From UBA1794 sp031552405 (GTDB lineage: Bacteria; Bacteroidota; Bacteroidia; Bacteroidales; Bacteroidaceae): a stretch of 54,292 nt of DNA. Location: NCBI GenBank assembly GCA_031552405.1, contig JAVBMN010000004.1, forward strand, positions 1 to 54,292, given 5' to 3'. Below, piece by piece: positions 7,116-15,509 of this stretch. The translations under genes were made by a program, and so were the position numbers. Positions within the stretch are counted from its first letter, which is position 1; every line of letters begins with the position of its first letter. The notes under the pieces are model-generated. The model searched no databases and was not told the origin of the DNA. It worked only from the letters and a program-made list of their open reading frames with translations.

Positions 7116-8252
7116 ATGGCCCATTATAAAAAACAACAAATCACAATTTTCCCGACAAGCTCATGTAATATGAGGTGTTTGTATTGTGTTGCTGCTAAGT
7201 CTATGTCCAGTGCCAAAAATAAAGTTATTGATTTAGACTTTGCAAAAAAGGGTATTCAAGACTATTTTTCCGACGACATACATCATCAAATCAGATTTTA
7301 CTCTAATGGCGAGCCTACTTGCGAAATGGGGATTATCAAAGAATGTCTATCTTATGGCCAAAAATTGATCGATGAAAGGAAGAGAAATAAAATACCTACT
7401 AAAGAGTTGATTAGCGAAATTCAAACAAACTGTATCTTTGATGAGGATACAGTTGAATGGATAGCGCAAAATATTAATTATGTATGGGTTTCTATAGATG
7501 GGTGGCCTGAAATACAAAATAAGTACAGAAAAATAAAAGATGGTAAAAACTCCTCTGATATTGTTATCAAGAATATTAAGAAAATGCTTGCTATAAAAAA
7601 CGAGATTACTAACCGGGATTCCTTTGTGGGGGTAAGGGTAACTATCGTAGAAGAAACAGTTGATAAGCAAATAGAACTAATCAGGTATTTTCACGGTTTA
7701 GGAATAACAGAAATTTGCTCAGAGCCATGTTTCAAACCGGTCGATCATAAAAATAGAAACAAAGAAATTACCTTGGTAAATCTCAAAAAGTATATTTATA
7801 ATTTTGTCGAAGCGTGGCGTGTAGCGCAAGATATTGGGGTTACTTACATGAATAGTTTCATGGTTAATTTCGACGAATCAGTTACATACGCTTGTCGTAC
7901 ATGCCTCCCCACTCCCCACTTAACTGTGGATGGTTATGTATCCGCTTGCGACTTGGGATTTCATGGAGATACTTTGCTAAAAGACTTAATATACGGAGAA
8001 TACAATCCTGAAAAGAAAGAAATAGAATACTGGAGTAATAATAAGAAAAAGCTGCAATCTCGAAATTGTCAAAACATTCCTGCTTGCCATGGATGTGAAA
8101 TTGCAAAATACTGCGGTGGTGGATGTTTGGGTAGATCGTATCATGAAACTGGTGATTTCTATGGAGTAATTGATGATTATTGTTGGGCTACAAAATTTTT
8201 AGCACATAATTTAGATCGTAATAAAATAACTTTTAAACACTTACATCCATGA
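7116..8252 (+). CDS. Radical SAM/SPASM protein
   Basis: The 378-residue enzyme has the radical SAM cluster motif CNMRCLYC (Cys17, 21, 24), followed by the TIM-barrel region. A C-terminal SPASM-type region (about 265-365) carries many Cys: CRTC, ACDLGF, then IPACHGCEIAKYCGGGCLG and a final DYC. Such enzymes carry auxiliary iron-sulfur clusters and typically modify peptides or proteins (anaerobic sulfatase maturation, RiPP maturation). No obvious short precursor peptide is encoded nearby. The gene lies four bases after AlaX and overlaps the next gene by four bases (ATGA), implying translational coupling of all three. Confidence 0.9.
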   Translation: MAHYKKQQITIFPTSSCNMRCLYCVAAKSMSSAKNKVIDLDFAKKGIQDYFSDDIHHQIRFYSNGEPTCEMGIIKECLSYGQKLIDERKRNKIPTKELISEIQTNCIFDEDTVEWIAQNINYVWVSIDGWPEIQNKYRKIKDGKNSSDIVIKNIKKMLAIKNEITNRDSFVGVRVTIVEETVDKQIELIRYFHGLGITEICSEPCFKPVDHKNRNKEITLVNLKKYIYNFVEAWRVAQDIGVTYMNSFMVNFDESVTYACRTCLPTPHLTVDGYVSACDLGFHGDTLLKDLIYGEYNPEKKEIEYWSNNKKKLQSRNCQNIPACHGCEIAKYCGGGCLGRSYHETGDFYGVIDDYCWATKFLAHNLDRNKITFKHLHP

Positions 8253-9343
8253 ATTTACTTCCTGATAAAATAGATTTTGATTGCACCAAGGATGCTGGGA
8301 AACATAAATATACCGCAGATTCAAACTGTATAGAGTGCAAACATCAATTACAATGTTTAAATTGGACTCTTTCATGGGAAAAGCATATGGGGTTGATCGG
8401 AATAGTATCAACATTACTGTTAGGTATTCCTGCATTTTTTATTACTAATCCCGATCATAAAACGGGGGCAGTCGCAATCGTATTAGCAATATTAGTATTA
8501 ATAACAACTTTCTATTATAGAGTAAAAGCAATTTCAGCAAAAAAAATTGCTGAAAGTTTAGTTAATACACCAAAATGTAAAGATGAAAAATGTCCCAACA
8601 GGTGTAAAGGGAGTAACTGTAATGATAAATGCAAGAAAGAAAACTGTGATATAAGAAAAATATATAAATTATTCAAGAAAGATCTTGATTATGAAATAAT
8701 TGAGGAATTCAATAATTTCGAGAAACAATTAAACGAGACTGAACGGAAATATATATTTAAGTCTAGGATAGAATTTCTTACTAGTGCAAAAAAATCAAGG
8801 AAGATGGCTCAAAACTCATATCATGTATTGTATTTAACAAATGCATCGTTATCTATATATCTTAGCGAAGGTAATGATTGGATAAAAACCGATAAAAACA
8901 CTGCAATAAATAGTAATAGAAGAATAATAATTGTTGATGATGATGATTTTAAAAAAGGTAGCGAAAAAAATAATGTATACCGCTTGCTTGTGCAACTTAA
9001 AAAGACATCTTCTATAAAGGTATTTTACGCGAAAAATGTGCAAGATTTTGACCATAAACTCTTAAAAGATTTTGGACTTTTTTCATTTGGGGGCGATGTT
9101 TATCATGGATTCTTTACAATGGCAGACTTTAAAGATATCACAGAAGTGAAATATTTGTACGGAATGACAAACAGCCTTTTCATAAAATTAGAGCGAAATT
9201 GTGCTCTAATAGAGGAGTATAAAACTCTATTTAATAACGCATGGAATGCTGTTCAGGGTTTGCAACCTATACCTATTGAAAGATTTAAAGTCAAAAGAGG
9301 CAATTTAGATGATCAAATAAAATTAAATAAAAAAAGGAAGTAG
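8249..9343 (+). CDS. Cys-rich membrane protein of unknown function
   Basis: The 364-residue protein belongs to no family I recognise. Its parts are: an N-terminal segment with spaced Cys (CTKD, NCIECKHQLQCLNW, about 11-35); two hydrophobic helices (about 47-62 and 72-90); a second Cys-rich cluster with eight Cys in about 25 residues (CKDEKCPNRC, then NCNDKCKKENC, about 110-135); and a soluble alpha/beta C-terminal domain (about 185-350) with strands such as SYHVLYLTNASLSIYL and RRIIIVDDDDF and a Gly-rich LFSFGGDVYHGFF. The Cys clusters could bind zinc or iron-sulfur or be the substrate of the upstream radical SAM enzyme. The ATGA overlap couples it to that gene. Confidence 0.8.
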   Translation: MNLLPDKIDFDCTKDAGKHKYTADSNCIECKHQLQCLNWTLSWEKHMGLIGIVSTLLLGIPAFFITNPDHKTGAVAIVLAILVLITTFYYRVKAISAKKIAESLVNTPKCKDEKCPNRCKGSNCNDKCKKENCDIRKIYKLFKKDLDYEIIEEFNNFEKQLNETERKYIFKSRIEFLTSAKKSRKMAQNSYHVLYLTNASLSIYLSEGNDWIKTDKNTAINSNRRIIIVDDDDFKKGSEKNNVYRLLVQLKKTSSIKVFYAKNVQDFDHKLLKDFGLFSFGGDVYHGFFTMADFKDITEVKYLYGMTNSLFIKLERNCALIEEYKTLFNNAWNAVQGLQPIPIERFKVKRGNLDDQIKLNKKRK

Positions 9344-9370
9344 CCCTTCGGTAAACCCCGTTGGTTCCAA

Positions 9371-9413
9371 AAAAAATCCCGACCTTGTAGTCTCCTACTT
9401 GAGTCGGGGTTTT
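9371..9413. terminator. Bidirectional rho-independent terminator
   Basis: CCCGAC (9378) pairs with GTCGGG (9403), with inner GTAG/CTAC pairing, flanked by an A-run on the left and GTTTT on the right. It can end both the AlaX cassette transcript and the leftward integrase transcript. Confidence 0.8.
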
Positions 9414-9501
9414 CAAATTATTCAAGGCTCTTTTCATTCAAACAATTAATCACCCTCCTATTTGCCCACCATTTCACTTTCAAGGAAATCAAACCCCTCA
9501 T

Positions 9502-10797
9502 CTACTTCCTTCTATTAAACTTATCCATCTCCTTGGCCTTGAGTTGGTCTACAATTTTAATATAAGGCTTCATAGCCTTGTAATCACTGTGTCCAGTCCA
9601 GCGCATTATTACCTCTGCCGGGATACCAAGATACATGGCGTTGACGATAAATGTTCTGCGGCCACAGTGAGTTGTCAAAAGTTCATGTTTGGGATATACC
9701 TCTTCATGGCGTTTGTTGGCTTGAAAATAAACAATGCGCTGTGGTTCATCTATCCCGGCAAGTTTGCCAAGTTCCTTCAAAAAGACATTCATTTTCTGAT
9801 TAGTCACAACAGGAAGAGCACGCCCGCTTGGGAAATCAAAGCCTTTATATTTCTCTAATATCTCACGGCTGTAGTCGTTCAATTCGATTCTAAGCCCGTC
9901 AACAGTCTTTTGTGTGACTACGGATATGTATCCGTCTTTTATATCAGCCTTACTCAGCTTTGCCACGTCTGAGTAACGCAGAGATGTAAAGCATTGGAAG
10001 CAAAAAACGTCCCGTGCCCGGGAAAGGTATTGTTTGCTTTCCGGAACAGGGAAACTATACAAGTGTAGAAGCTCGTCCCATGTCAGGTGGATAACCTCTT
10101 TCTGATTCCCATCTGTTCCTTTTAAGCGGGGTTTCCAAGTAGAATGAAGCCTTCCCGTATAGTACTCTCTATTGTGTGCCCAACGAAGAAACCACCGAAA
10201 GAAGTTTATATTCTTTGCCACGGTTGTATTTCGCAAACACGCCTTGTGCATCATGTAGTCAATAAAGCCTTGCGCCTCCGCTTCTGTTACGTTGTTTATG
10301 TGCAGCTTCTCATTATACTTATACAAATGACCACGAACCGTATTGATTCTTTTGCGTGTTTCAATGGTCCATCCGTTTTTCACAGATTCATCAGCCATGA
10401 ATTGATCAAACAATGCAACGACCGTCAAATCATTACCCGCTTCCAAATTCGGGGCCTTCCCATTTAGATTATTGAATTCGTTTCTAAACTCTTTCAAAGA
10501 TGGAGTCGTTCCGATGGATTCAAATATAGAAAAGACCTTGTCTGCCATTTCTTCAAACTCTTGAATCCGGCTATTTATCTCAGTAGAATATACTTTCTTT
10601 TTCCCATGTGTCGTGTTTGCCTTGCATCGTTGGGATTCTGCAACCCACTTACTTAAATCAACCCTATACCCAACACTGAAATTTATCACATTCTTCCCAT
10701 ACCTTATACGCATTCTTAATTTAGCATCGGGTTTATATCCGATTGTTTCATTCCCTTCTTTATCTGGAAAGAATACATAGTTTCTTTTAATCTTCAT
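9502..10797 (-). CDS. Tyrosine recombinase (integrase) 1
   Basis: This 431-residue Bacteroidetes-type integrase carries an N-terminal arm-binding region, a SAM-like core-binding domain (about 120-220) and a C-terminal catalytic domain. Catalytic residues are visible: Arg in TSLRYSDVAKL, His-x-x-Arg in TTHCGRRTFI, His in WTGHSDYKAM and the nucleophile Tyr in KPYIKI. It performs site-specific integration and excision. It reads away from a second, homologous integrase at 11144, from a shared spacer. It is the likely integrase of the accessory cargo to its left. Confidence 0.93.
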   Translation of the reverse strand: MKIKRNYVFFPDKEGNETIGYKPDAKLRMRIRYGKNVINFSVGYRVDLSKWVAESQRCKANTTHGKKKVYSTEINSRIQEFEEMADKVFSIFESIGTTPSLKEFRNEFNNLNGKAPNLEAGNDLTVVALFDQFMADESVKNGWTIETRKRINTVRGHLYKYNEKLHINNVTEAEAQGFIDYMMHKACLRNTTVAKNINFFRWFLRWAHNREYYTGRLHSTWKPRLKGTDGNQKEVIHLTWDELLHLYSFPVPESKQYLSRARDVFCFQCFTSLRYSDVAKLSKADIKDGYISVVTQKTVDGLRIELNDYSREILEKYKGFDFPSGRALPVVTNQKMNVFLKELGKLAGIDEPQRIVYFQANKRHEEVYPKHELLTTHCGRRTFIVNAMYLGIPAEVIMRWTGHSDYKAMKPYIKIVDQLKAKEMDKFNRRK

Positions 10798-10808
10798 TTT
10801 CGTTTCAG

Positions 10809-10841
10809 TTTAGTCCCTGTTTTGCAAAAGTAGGGACTAAA
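10809..10841 (-). promoter_or_regulatory. Integrase 1 promoter inside a 10-bp dyad
   Basis: TTTAGTCCCT (10809-10818) and AGGGACTAAA (10832-10841) form a perfect inverted repeat. Within it, on the minus strand, lies TACTTTTG (10825-10832), a consensus -7 element facing the integrase 1 start 27 bp away. A dyad around a promoter is typical of an operator; the regulator is unknown. Confidence 0.6.
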
Positions 10842-10844
10842 AAT

Positions 10845-10883
10845 GAGATAATCAAGGAAAATGAAGAGATAATCAAAGAAAAT
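10845..10883. repeat. Two direct repeats of about 18 bp in the inter-integrase spacer
   Basis: GAGATAATCAAGGAAAAT (10845) and GAGATAATCAAAGAAAAT (10866) differ at one base and are 21 bp apart, two helical turns. Spaced direct repeats beside an integrase gene resemble arm-type recombinase binding sites; function is inferred. Confidence 0.5.
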
Positions 10884-11013
10884 AGAAAACACATATACTA
10901 CTATGGTTGAGATGTTTACATAAAATATTGAAAATTAAAGATGAAGTATGAATCCAATGGTTATGGAACGATATGCTCCACCCAAGCGATATTTAAACAA
11001 TCGTAAAAACATC

Positions 11014-11058
11014 AAAAAGCGTTGAAAAGTAGCTACTTAGCGAAATTCAGCGCTTTTT
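11014..11058. repeat. Hairpin AAAAAGCGTTGAA / TTCAGCGCTTTTT
   Basis: The arms match at 12 of 13 positions and enclose a smaller perfect palindrome, AAGTAGCTACTT. The T-run on the right and A-run on the left would suit a bidirectional terminator. Its position between two divergent integrases, where no transcript should end, also makes a recombination site possible. Confidence 0.5.
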
Positions 11059-11076
11059 TAAATACTTCTATAATTG

Positions 11077-11108
11077 TTTGTATGTACCAAAAGTAGTACA
11101 TATATTTA
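11077..11108 (+). promoter_or_regulatory. Integrase 2 promoter with ATGTAC dyad
   Basis: TTTG (11077-11080), a 20-bp spacer and TATATTTA (11101-11108, one base from consensus) precede the ATG at 11144. The spacer holds ATGTAC and GTACAT in inverse orientation, and a further ATGTAC lies at about 11134. A repressor may bind across the promoter. Confidence 0.55.
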
Positions 11109-11143
11109 CGGTGATGTAACAACTTTAATAAAGATGTACCAAT

Positions 11144-12400
11144 ATGAAGTACTCTATATCATGCTACTTACAGGCAATGTACAACCGCAAAGACGCTACG
11201 GAATCCCAAATACGGATACGTGTACGCTGGAATGGAATCTCTGTTCAGTTTAATGCAGGGCACAATATCGATCCGGCAAAGTGGAACACCGATCAAAGTC
11301 GATGCAAGAAGAACACATCTAATAAGAAGGGGGATTCTGCATTTGATATAAACCAAGAGATTGCCCGGCTTGAATCTTTGGCTGTTGAAGTCTTTAAACC
11401 TTTTGAGGTAGCCGATAAGATACCCACGGCTCAAGAATATAAAGACGCTTTCAATATCGCCAACGGGAAAAAAGTTGGTACACCAAAAGAAGAGAAAGGT
11501 ATAAATGTGTACCTGCATGAGTTTTGTTCCGACCAGGGCACTCTCAACTCATGGAGTGATGCAACCCTATACAAGTTCCATTCTTTCGGCAAACACCTAT
11601 CAAAGTTCAACCCTGACCTGTCAATAAACGATCTTACCCGGCAAACCCTTCTGTCCCTATTAGAATATATGCGAGATACAGCCGGGTTGCAAAACACCAC
11701 CATTATTAAAAACTGGAGGCTGCTTACTTGGTTTCTGCGATGGTGTGACAAAAAGGGATATTTAACCTGCGTGGATTATCGGGATTTCTCGCCAAAGATG
11801 AAGACGGTAGCCGATAAAGAAATTGTTTTCCTCACATGGGAGGAGCTGATGAAGCTTTACTCTTTCCAATTTCCGGGAAGCAAACAATACCTTTCCCGTG
11901 TCCGTGATGTGTTCTGCTTCCAGTGCTTCACCTCCCTGCGTTACTCTGATGTATCAAAACTCAAACGTGAGGATATACAAGAGCACCATATCAAAGTTGT
12001 AACCAAGAAGACCGGTGACACTCTCAGGATAGAACTCAACAAGTATAGTTCCGCAATACTGGAGAAATACAAAGCCGATGAGAAACCACTGCCAGTGGCG
12101 AGCAATCAAAAGATGAACGATTATATAAAAGAGGCCTGTTTTATCGTAGGAATCGATACACTTGTAACCAATACCTACTACCGTGGAAACGAACGCATAG
12201 AGGAAACAAAGCCAAAATACGAGTTTATAGGAACTCATTCCGGTAGACGCACTTTCATTTGCAACGCCCTTGCACTTGGTATTCCAGCTTCAACGGTTAT
12301 GGAGTGGACCGGGCACAGTGATTACAAGGCAATGAAACCCTATATAGCCGTGGCAGACAAAGAAAAGAGAGAGGCTATGAAGTTGTTTGATGAAAAATAA
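11144..12400 (+). CDS. Tyrosine recombinase (integrase) 2
   Basis: This 418-residue integrase is clearly homologous to integrase 1 along its whole length; both share RDVFCFQCFTSLRYSDV. Catalytic residues are Arg in SLRYSDVSKL, His-x-x-Arg in GTHSGRRTFI, His in WTGHSDYKAM and Tyr in KPYIAV. The arm-binding N-terminus differs more than the catalytic part, suggesting different arm-site specificity. It is followed within 8 bp by a small unknown gene and then a DUF2442 gene, possibly one transcript. Confidence 0.93.
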   Translation: MKYSISCYLQAMYNRKDATESQIRIRVRWNGISVQFNAGHNIDPAKWNTDQSRCKKNTSNKKGDSAFDINQEIARLESLAVEVFKPFEVADKIPTAQEYKDAFNIANGKKVGTPKEEKGINVYLHEFCSDQGTLNSWSDATLYKFHSFGKHLSKFNPDLSINDLTRQTLLSLLEYMRDTAGLQNTTIIKNWRLLTWFLRWCDKKGYLTCVDYRDFSPKMKTVADKEIVFLTWEELMKLYSFQFPGSKQYLSRVRDVFCFQCFTSLRYSDVSKLKREDIQEHHIKVVTKKTGDTLRIELNKYSSAILEKYKADEKPLPVASNQKMNDYIKEACFIVGIDTLVTNTYYRGNERIEETKPKYEFIGTHSGRRTFICNALALGIPASTVMEWTGHSDYKAMKPYIAVADKEKREAMKLFDEK

Positions 12401-12408
12401 ATGAATCA

Positions 12409-12717
12409 ATGAAGAGTAATCAATTAGATCCTAAAGAATATTTTGAGCGGAGGGCTGTAGATAATAGCAGCCTGAAAGATGCTATACCTGAGTTGTTGAA
12501 GGTGATCGGAGACTTGCGCCCTTTAAGAAATTCGGAGAGGGAGACAGATGCTTATATCGAAAATTGGCGTAAATCTAAAACAAAATGGACCTGCCAAGTG
12601 TGTGTTGAAGGAGAAATAGTTGAAGCAGATATTTCAAAGCCAGACATGACTGTATACTACCTGTGGGAAAAGGCTCAAAAAGGTGAGAAGTTAAATAAAA
12701 TAGAACCTTTAAAATAA
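12409..12717 (+). CDS. Small hypothetical protein upstream of DUF2442
   Basis: The 102-residue product is charged and mostly helical, with a single short strand-rich segment (TKWTCQVCVEGEIVEADIS). I recognise no family. It lies 8 bp after integrase 2 and 6 bp before the DUF2442 gene, so the three are probably co-transcribed. The tight pairing with DUF2442 recalls toxin-antitoxin-like pairs, but nothing in the sequence proves that. Confidence 0.6.
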   Translation: MKSNQLDPKEYFERRAVDNSSLKDAIPELLKVIGDLRPLRNSERETDAYIENWRKSKTKWTCQVCVEGEIVEADISKPDMTVYYLWEKAQKGEKLNKIEPLK

Positions 12718-12723
12718 GCACTC

Positions 12724-12957
12724 ATGTTACGAGTTGTGGATGTAGATTATCTCAAAGATTATGAGCTTCTTGCGACTTTTAGTGATGGAAACAGGAAGAA
12801 AGTAGATCTAGAGCCTTATCTTACGGGTGAGGTATTCGGCGAGTTGCTGGATAAAAAGAAGTTTATTCAGTACGGTTTGACACGTGTGACCATTGAATGG
12901 GCTAATGGAGCAGATCTGGCTCCTGAATTCTTGTATGAAATAGGAGTAGTAGCATGA
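12724..12957 (+). CDS. DUF2442 protein
   Basis: The 77-residue product has the DUF2442 layout: an N-terminal strand VVDVDYLKDYELLATFSDG, then VDLEPYL, a helix containing FGELLDKKKF and a closing VTIEWANGADLAPEFLYE. DUF2442 proteins often occur beside DUF4160-type or other small partners and are suspected antitoxin or DNA-binding modules. It ends just before a possible direct-repeat boundary (12957). Confidence 0.8.
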   Translation: MLRVVDVDYLKDYELLATFSDGNRKKVDLEPYLTGEVFGELLDKKKFIQYGLTRVTIEWANGADLAPEFLYEIGVVA

Positions 12958-13018
12958 CACGCATACTACTATTCCCAAACACATAATCGACTTCTTCCCT
13001 AATTGAAAAAGAAAGGCA

Positions 13019-14353
13019 TCAGTCAATCGGAATCCCTTTGTAAAAATCCAGAATCTTGGTGCGGAACAGGTATTCGTACTTCGCCTGAATCTTATCAGAG
13101 AGGGCACGCATCAGAGCCTGTTTGGATTCGTTGTATTCTGTGGGGATAGCTTTCCCGTTCTCGAATTTCTCTTTCATCAGGTGGAATGATTCTTCGTTGG
13201 CTTCTACAGCTACTACACTGCTGTTGTATTTGCTTTCGGCGGCTACGGCGTTGTACCAGGCTTGCTGGATCTCCTTATACAACGTTTTCTTGGTCTGATC
13301 GAGATCGAAAGCCATGTTGAGTTGTTGTAACTTGGCGCTGCGCACTCGGTTACGGGTGGAGAAACGGTTGAAGAGGGGAACGCTTAAGTTAAAGCCCAAG
13401 GACTGACCGAAGTTGTCCTTCATCTGCTTACTGAAATCATACGGGTTTGGGGTGAGGTAGCGGCTGCTCATGTTTGCCCAAAGGCTCAGCTGGGGGTAAT
13501 ATCCGCTTTGGGCTATTTTGACATTCTTTTCACTACCTTCCAGACGCAGCTCGGCGGCTTGGATGACTGGCTTGTAGGTAAGCGCGGTCATGTAAATCTC
13601 GTCGGGCGGGGTGAGCGGCCCGAAGGTGAGGGTGGTGTCTTCAGGGACTATGCTGAAATTCTCCGGGGTGGGCAGTTCCAGCAACTGGCTTAGATCAAGC
13701 AGTGAAAGGCGGTAGCTATTATCGGCTTGCGTGGCGCTCATCTCGTCCTGTGCGGCGCGGGCTTTGGCTTCGGCCACTTCAGCGGGAGAGGTTTTACCTA
13801 ATTCATAAAGACGATTGAGGCGGGCCAGTTGTTCCTTGCTGAGGGTTACCTGTCCGGCAGCCACTTTACTAAGTTCCAGGTTGAAGAGCACTTGCAGATA
13901 GGCCGAAGCTACATTGATGGCTACATCCTCTTTTGCCTTCTCCAGATCGGCCACGGCGGCTTTCAGGTTTAACTTGGCCAGTGCATACTGGTTGGGGAGT
14001 TGAAAACCGGTAAAGAGGGGCACATTAGTAGAGAGGCTGAAGCTTGTAGAGCTGGCATTAATGGTCTCGTACACCTTGTAACTGGTTTGTTTCTCGTCGT
14101 TGGTGAATTTCTCCACTTCGGCACGTCCCCAGCTCCAGTTTTGTCCGACAGAACCATTCAAATCGGGCAGACGTGCCCACTTGCTGGTGTTTACATCCAC
14201 ATCGCTTTGCTCCACTGCATTGGCGGCTTTCCGGATCTGGATATTGTGTTCAATGGCATAGTCTATGCACTGACGCAGGTCCCATTCCTCCTGTGCCCGA
14301 ACAGTTGCTCCGGATGCCATGAAGGCGGCAATATATAACAGACTCTTCTTCAT
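13019..14353 (-). CDS. TolC-family outer membrane efflux protein
   Basis: The 444-residue product has a signal peptide ending near VRAQ and two repeated outer-membrane efflux domains, with long coiled-coil helices and amphipathic strands. It would form the outer-membrane channel of the efflux system encoded immediately upstream: the adaptor ends 5 bp before this start. It is last in a five-gene leftward operon (18756 to 13019). The substrate is unknown; MacAB-type pumps move macrolides, peptides or lipids. Confidence 0.92.
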   Translation of the reverse strand: MKKSLLYIAAFMASGATVRAQEEWDLRQCIDYAIEHNIQIRKAANAVEQSDVDVNTSKWARLPDLNGSVGQNWSWGRAEVEKFTNDEKQTSYKVYETINASSTSFSLSTNVPLFTGFQLPNQYALAKLNLKAAVADLEKAKEDVAINVASAYLQVLFNLELSKVAAGQVTLSKEQLARLNRLYELGKTSPAEVAEAKARAAQDEMSATQADNSYRLSLLDLSQLLELPTPENFSIVPEDTTLTFGPLTPPDEIYMTALTYKPVIQAAELRLEGSEKNVKIAQSGYYPQLSLWANMSSRYLTPNPYDFSKQMKDNFGQSLGFNLSVPLFNRFSTRNRVRSAKLQQLNMAFDLDQTKKTLYKEIQQAWYNAVAAESKYNSSVVAVEANEESFHLMKEKFENGKAIPTEYNESKQALMRALSDKIQAKYEYLFRTKILDFYKGIPID

Positions 14354-14358
14354 TTCAG

Positions 14359-15462
14359 TTACTCTTTATCTTGTTTCTCTGCTCCGCGAAGTTTGTCCTT
14401 TAACGAAAGGCCTTCCTTGACCTCGATCTTAATGCCGTCGCTCATTCCGGTTTTTACCCGTTTGCGTTCGAAGAGTTGCTCGGGAACGGAATCTTTCAGC
14501 ACATATACAAAGGTGGAGTCGCCGCTAAACTCAATTACACTTTCGGGTACAGCAAGCACCTTTAGAGCGCGTTGCAGTACGATTTCTGCATTGGCTGAGT
14601 AGCCGGAGCGCACCTTTACCGAATCGGGAATGCGAATGGCAGCTTTGATCTCAAACTGATTCGCTCCATTCTCTTCCACTCCCTTGGGTGAGATATACTC
14701 AAGCACTGCATCAAAGGATACGTTCTGCAAGGCGCCGAGCATGAGCTTCACCGGCATCTTTTCATGTACACGCCCTACCTCCGTTTCATCAATCTTTCCG
14801 CGAAAGATGAGGTCGTTCATATTGGCCACCGTGGCGATGGTAGTACCGTCATTGAAGGTGTTACTCATGATTACGGAGTTACCTGCTTTCACCGGGATGT
14901 CTAATATAAGTCCGTCGATGGTAGAGCGGATCATGGTGCTGGAAAAGGAAGCGCTGTTCTTGGTGATACCTTCTTTGATAATCTCAAGAGCGTCCTTGGC
15001 CGTTTGTAGTTCTTCGCGAGACTGCTTTACGGATACTTCCCCTTTCTCGAATTCTTCTCTGCTGATGAGGCGTTCTTTGAACAACTTCTCCACACGGGAA
15101 AAGTCGGTCTCCGCCTGATTGGCATTCAACTGTGCCAGACGCACACGGCTCTCGGCAGAGTTCAACTGTCCCAGTTCCGGAATCACCTTTACCTTGGCGA
15201 TGACTTCGCCCTTGCCAATCCTTTCACCCGCTTCTTTGTACAGTTCATCAATGATACCGGAGATTTGCGGCTTGATGAGAATCTCATCACGCGGTTCCAC
15301 TTTCCCAGTCACCACAGTGGTCTTTTCCAAGTCGGTTTTTTCGGGCGTTACAAGTTCATACACCACCTTCTTAGGTTGTGATTTCTGGTACAGGAACACA
15401 AATGTCCAGATAAAGAGGAGGCCTATTACCACTAGTAATGCAATCTTAAAAAACTTCTTCAT
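14359..15462 (-). CDS. HlyD/MacA-like periplasmic adaptor
   Basis: The 367-residue membrane-fusion protein has one N-terminal membrane helix (about 6-25), a split biotinyl-lipoyl domain (VEPRDEILIKPQISGIIDE), a coiled-coil hairpin (about 105-160) and a beta-barrel. It joins the inner-membrane ABC permeases to the TolC channel. Spacing to neighbours is short, 5 bp on one side and 47 bp on the other. The closest described family is MacA. Confidence 0.92.
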   Translation of the reverse strand: MKKFFKIALLVVIGLLFIWTFVFLYQKSQPKKVVYELVTPEKTDLEKTTVVTGKVEPRDEILIKPQISGIIDELYKEAGERIGKGEVIAKVKVIPELGQLNSAESRVRLAQLNANQAETDFSRVEKLFKERLISREEFEKGEVSVKQSREELQTAKDALEIIKEGITKNSASFSSTMIRSTIDGLILDIPVKAGNSVIMSNTFNDGTTIATVANMNDLIFRGKIDETEVGRVHEKMPVKLMLGALQNVSFDAVLEYISPKGVEENGANQFEIKAAIRIPDSVKVRSGYSANAEIVLQRALKVLAVPESVIEFSGDSTFVYVLKDSVPEQLFERKRVKTGMSDGIKIEVKEGLSLKDKLRGAEKQDKE

Positions 15463-15509
15463 TACAGTATGTTATTATAGTATTTACAAATAATTTATAT
15501 ACACGTTTA

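Noticed and set aside
1..12960. A complete prophage
   Set aside because: Only a repressor and integrases are present; no capsid, terminase, tail, lysis or replication gene is seen.
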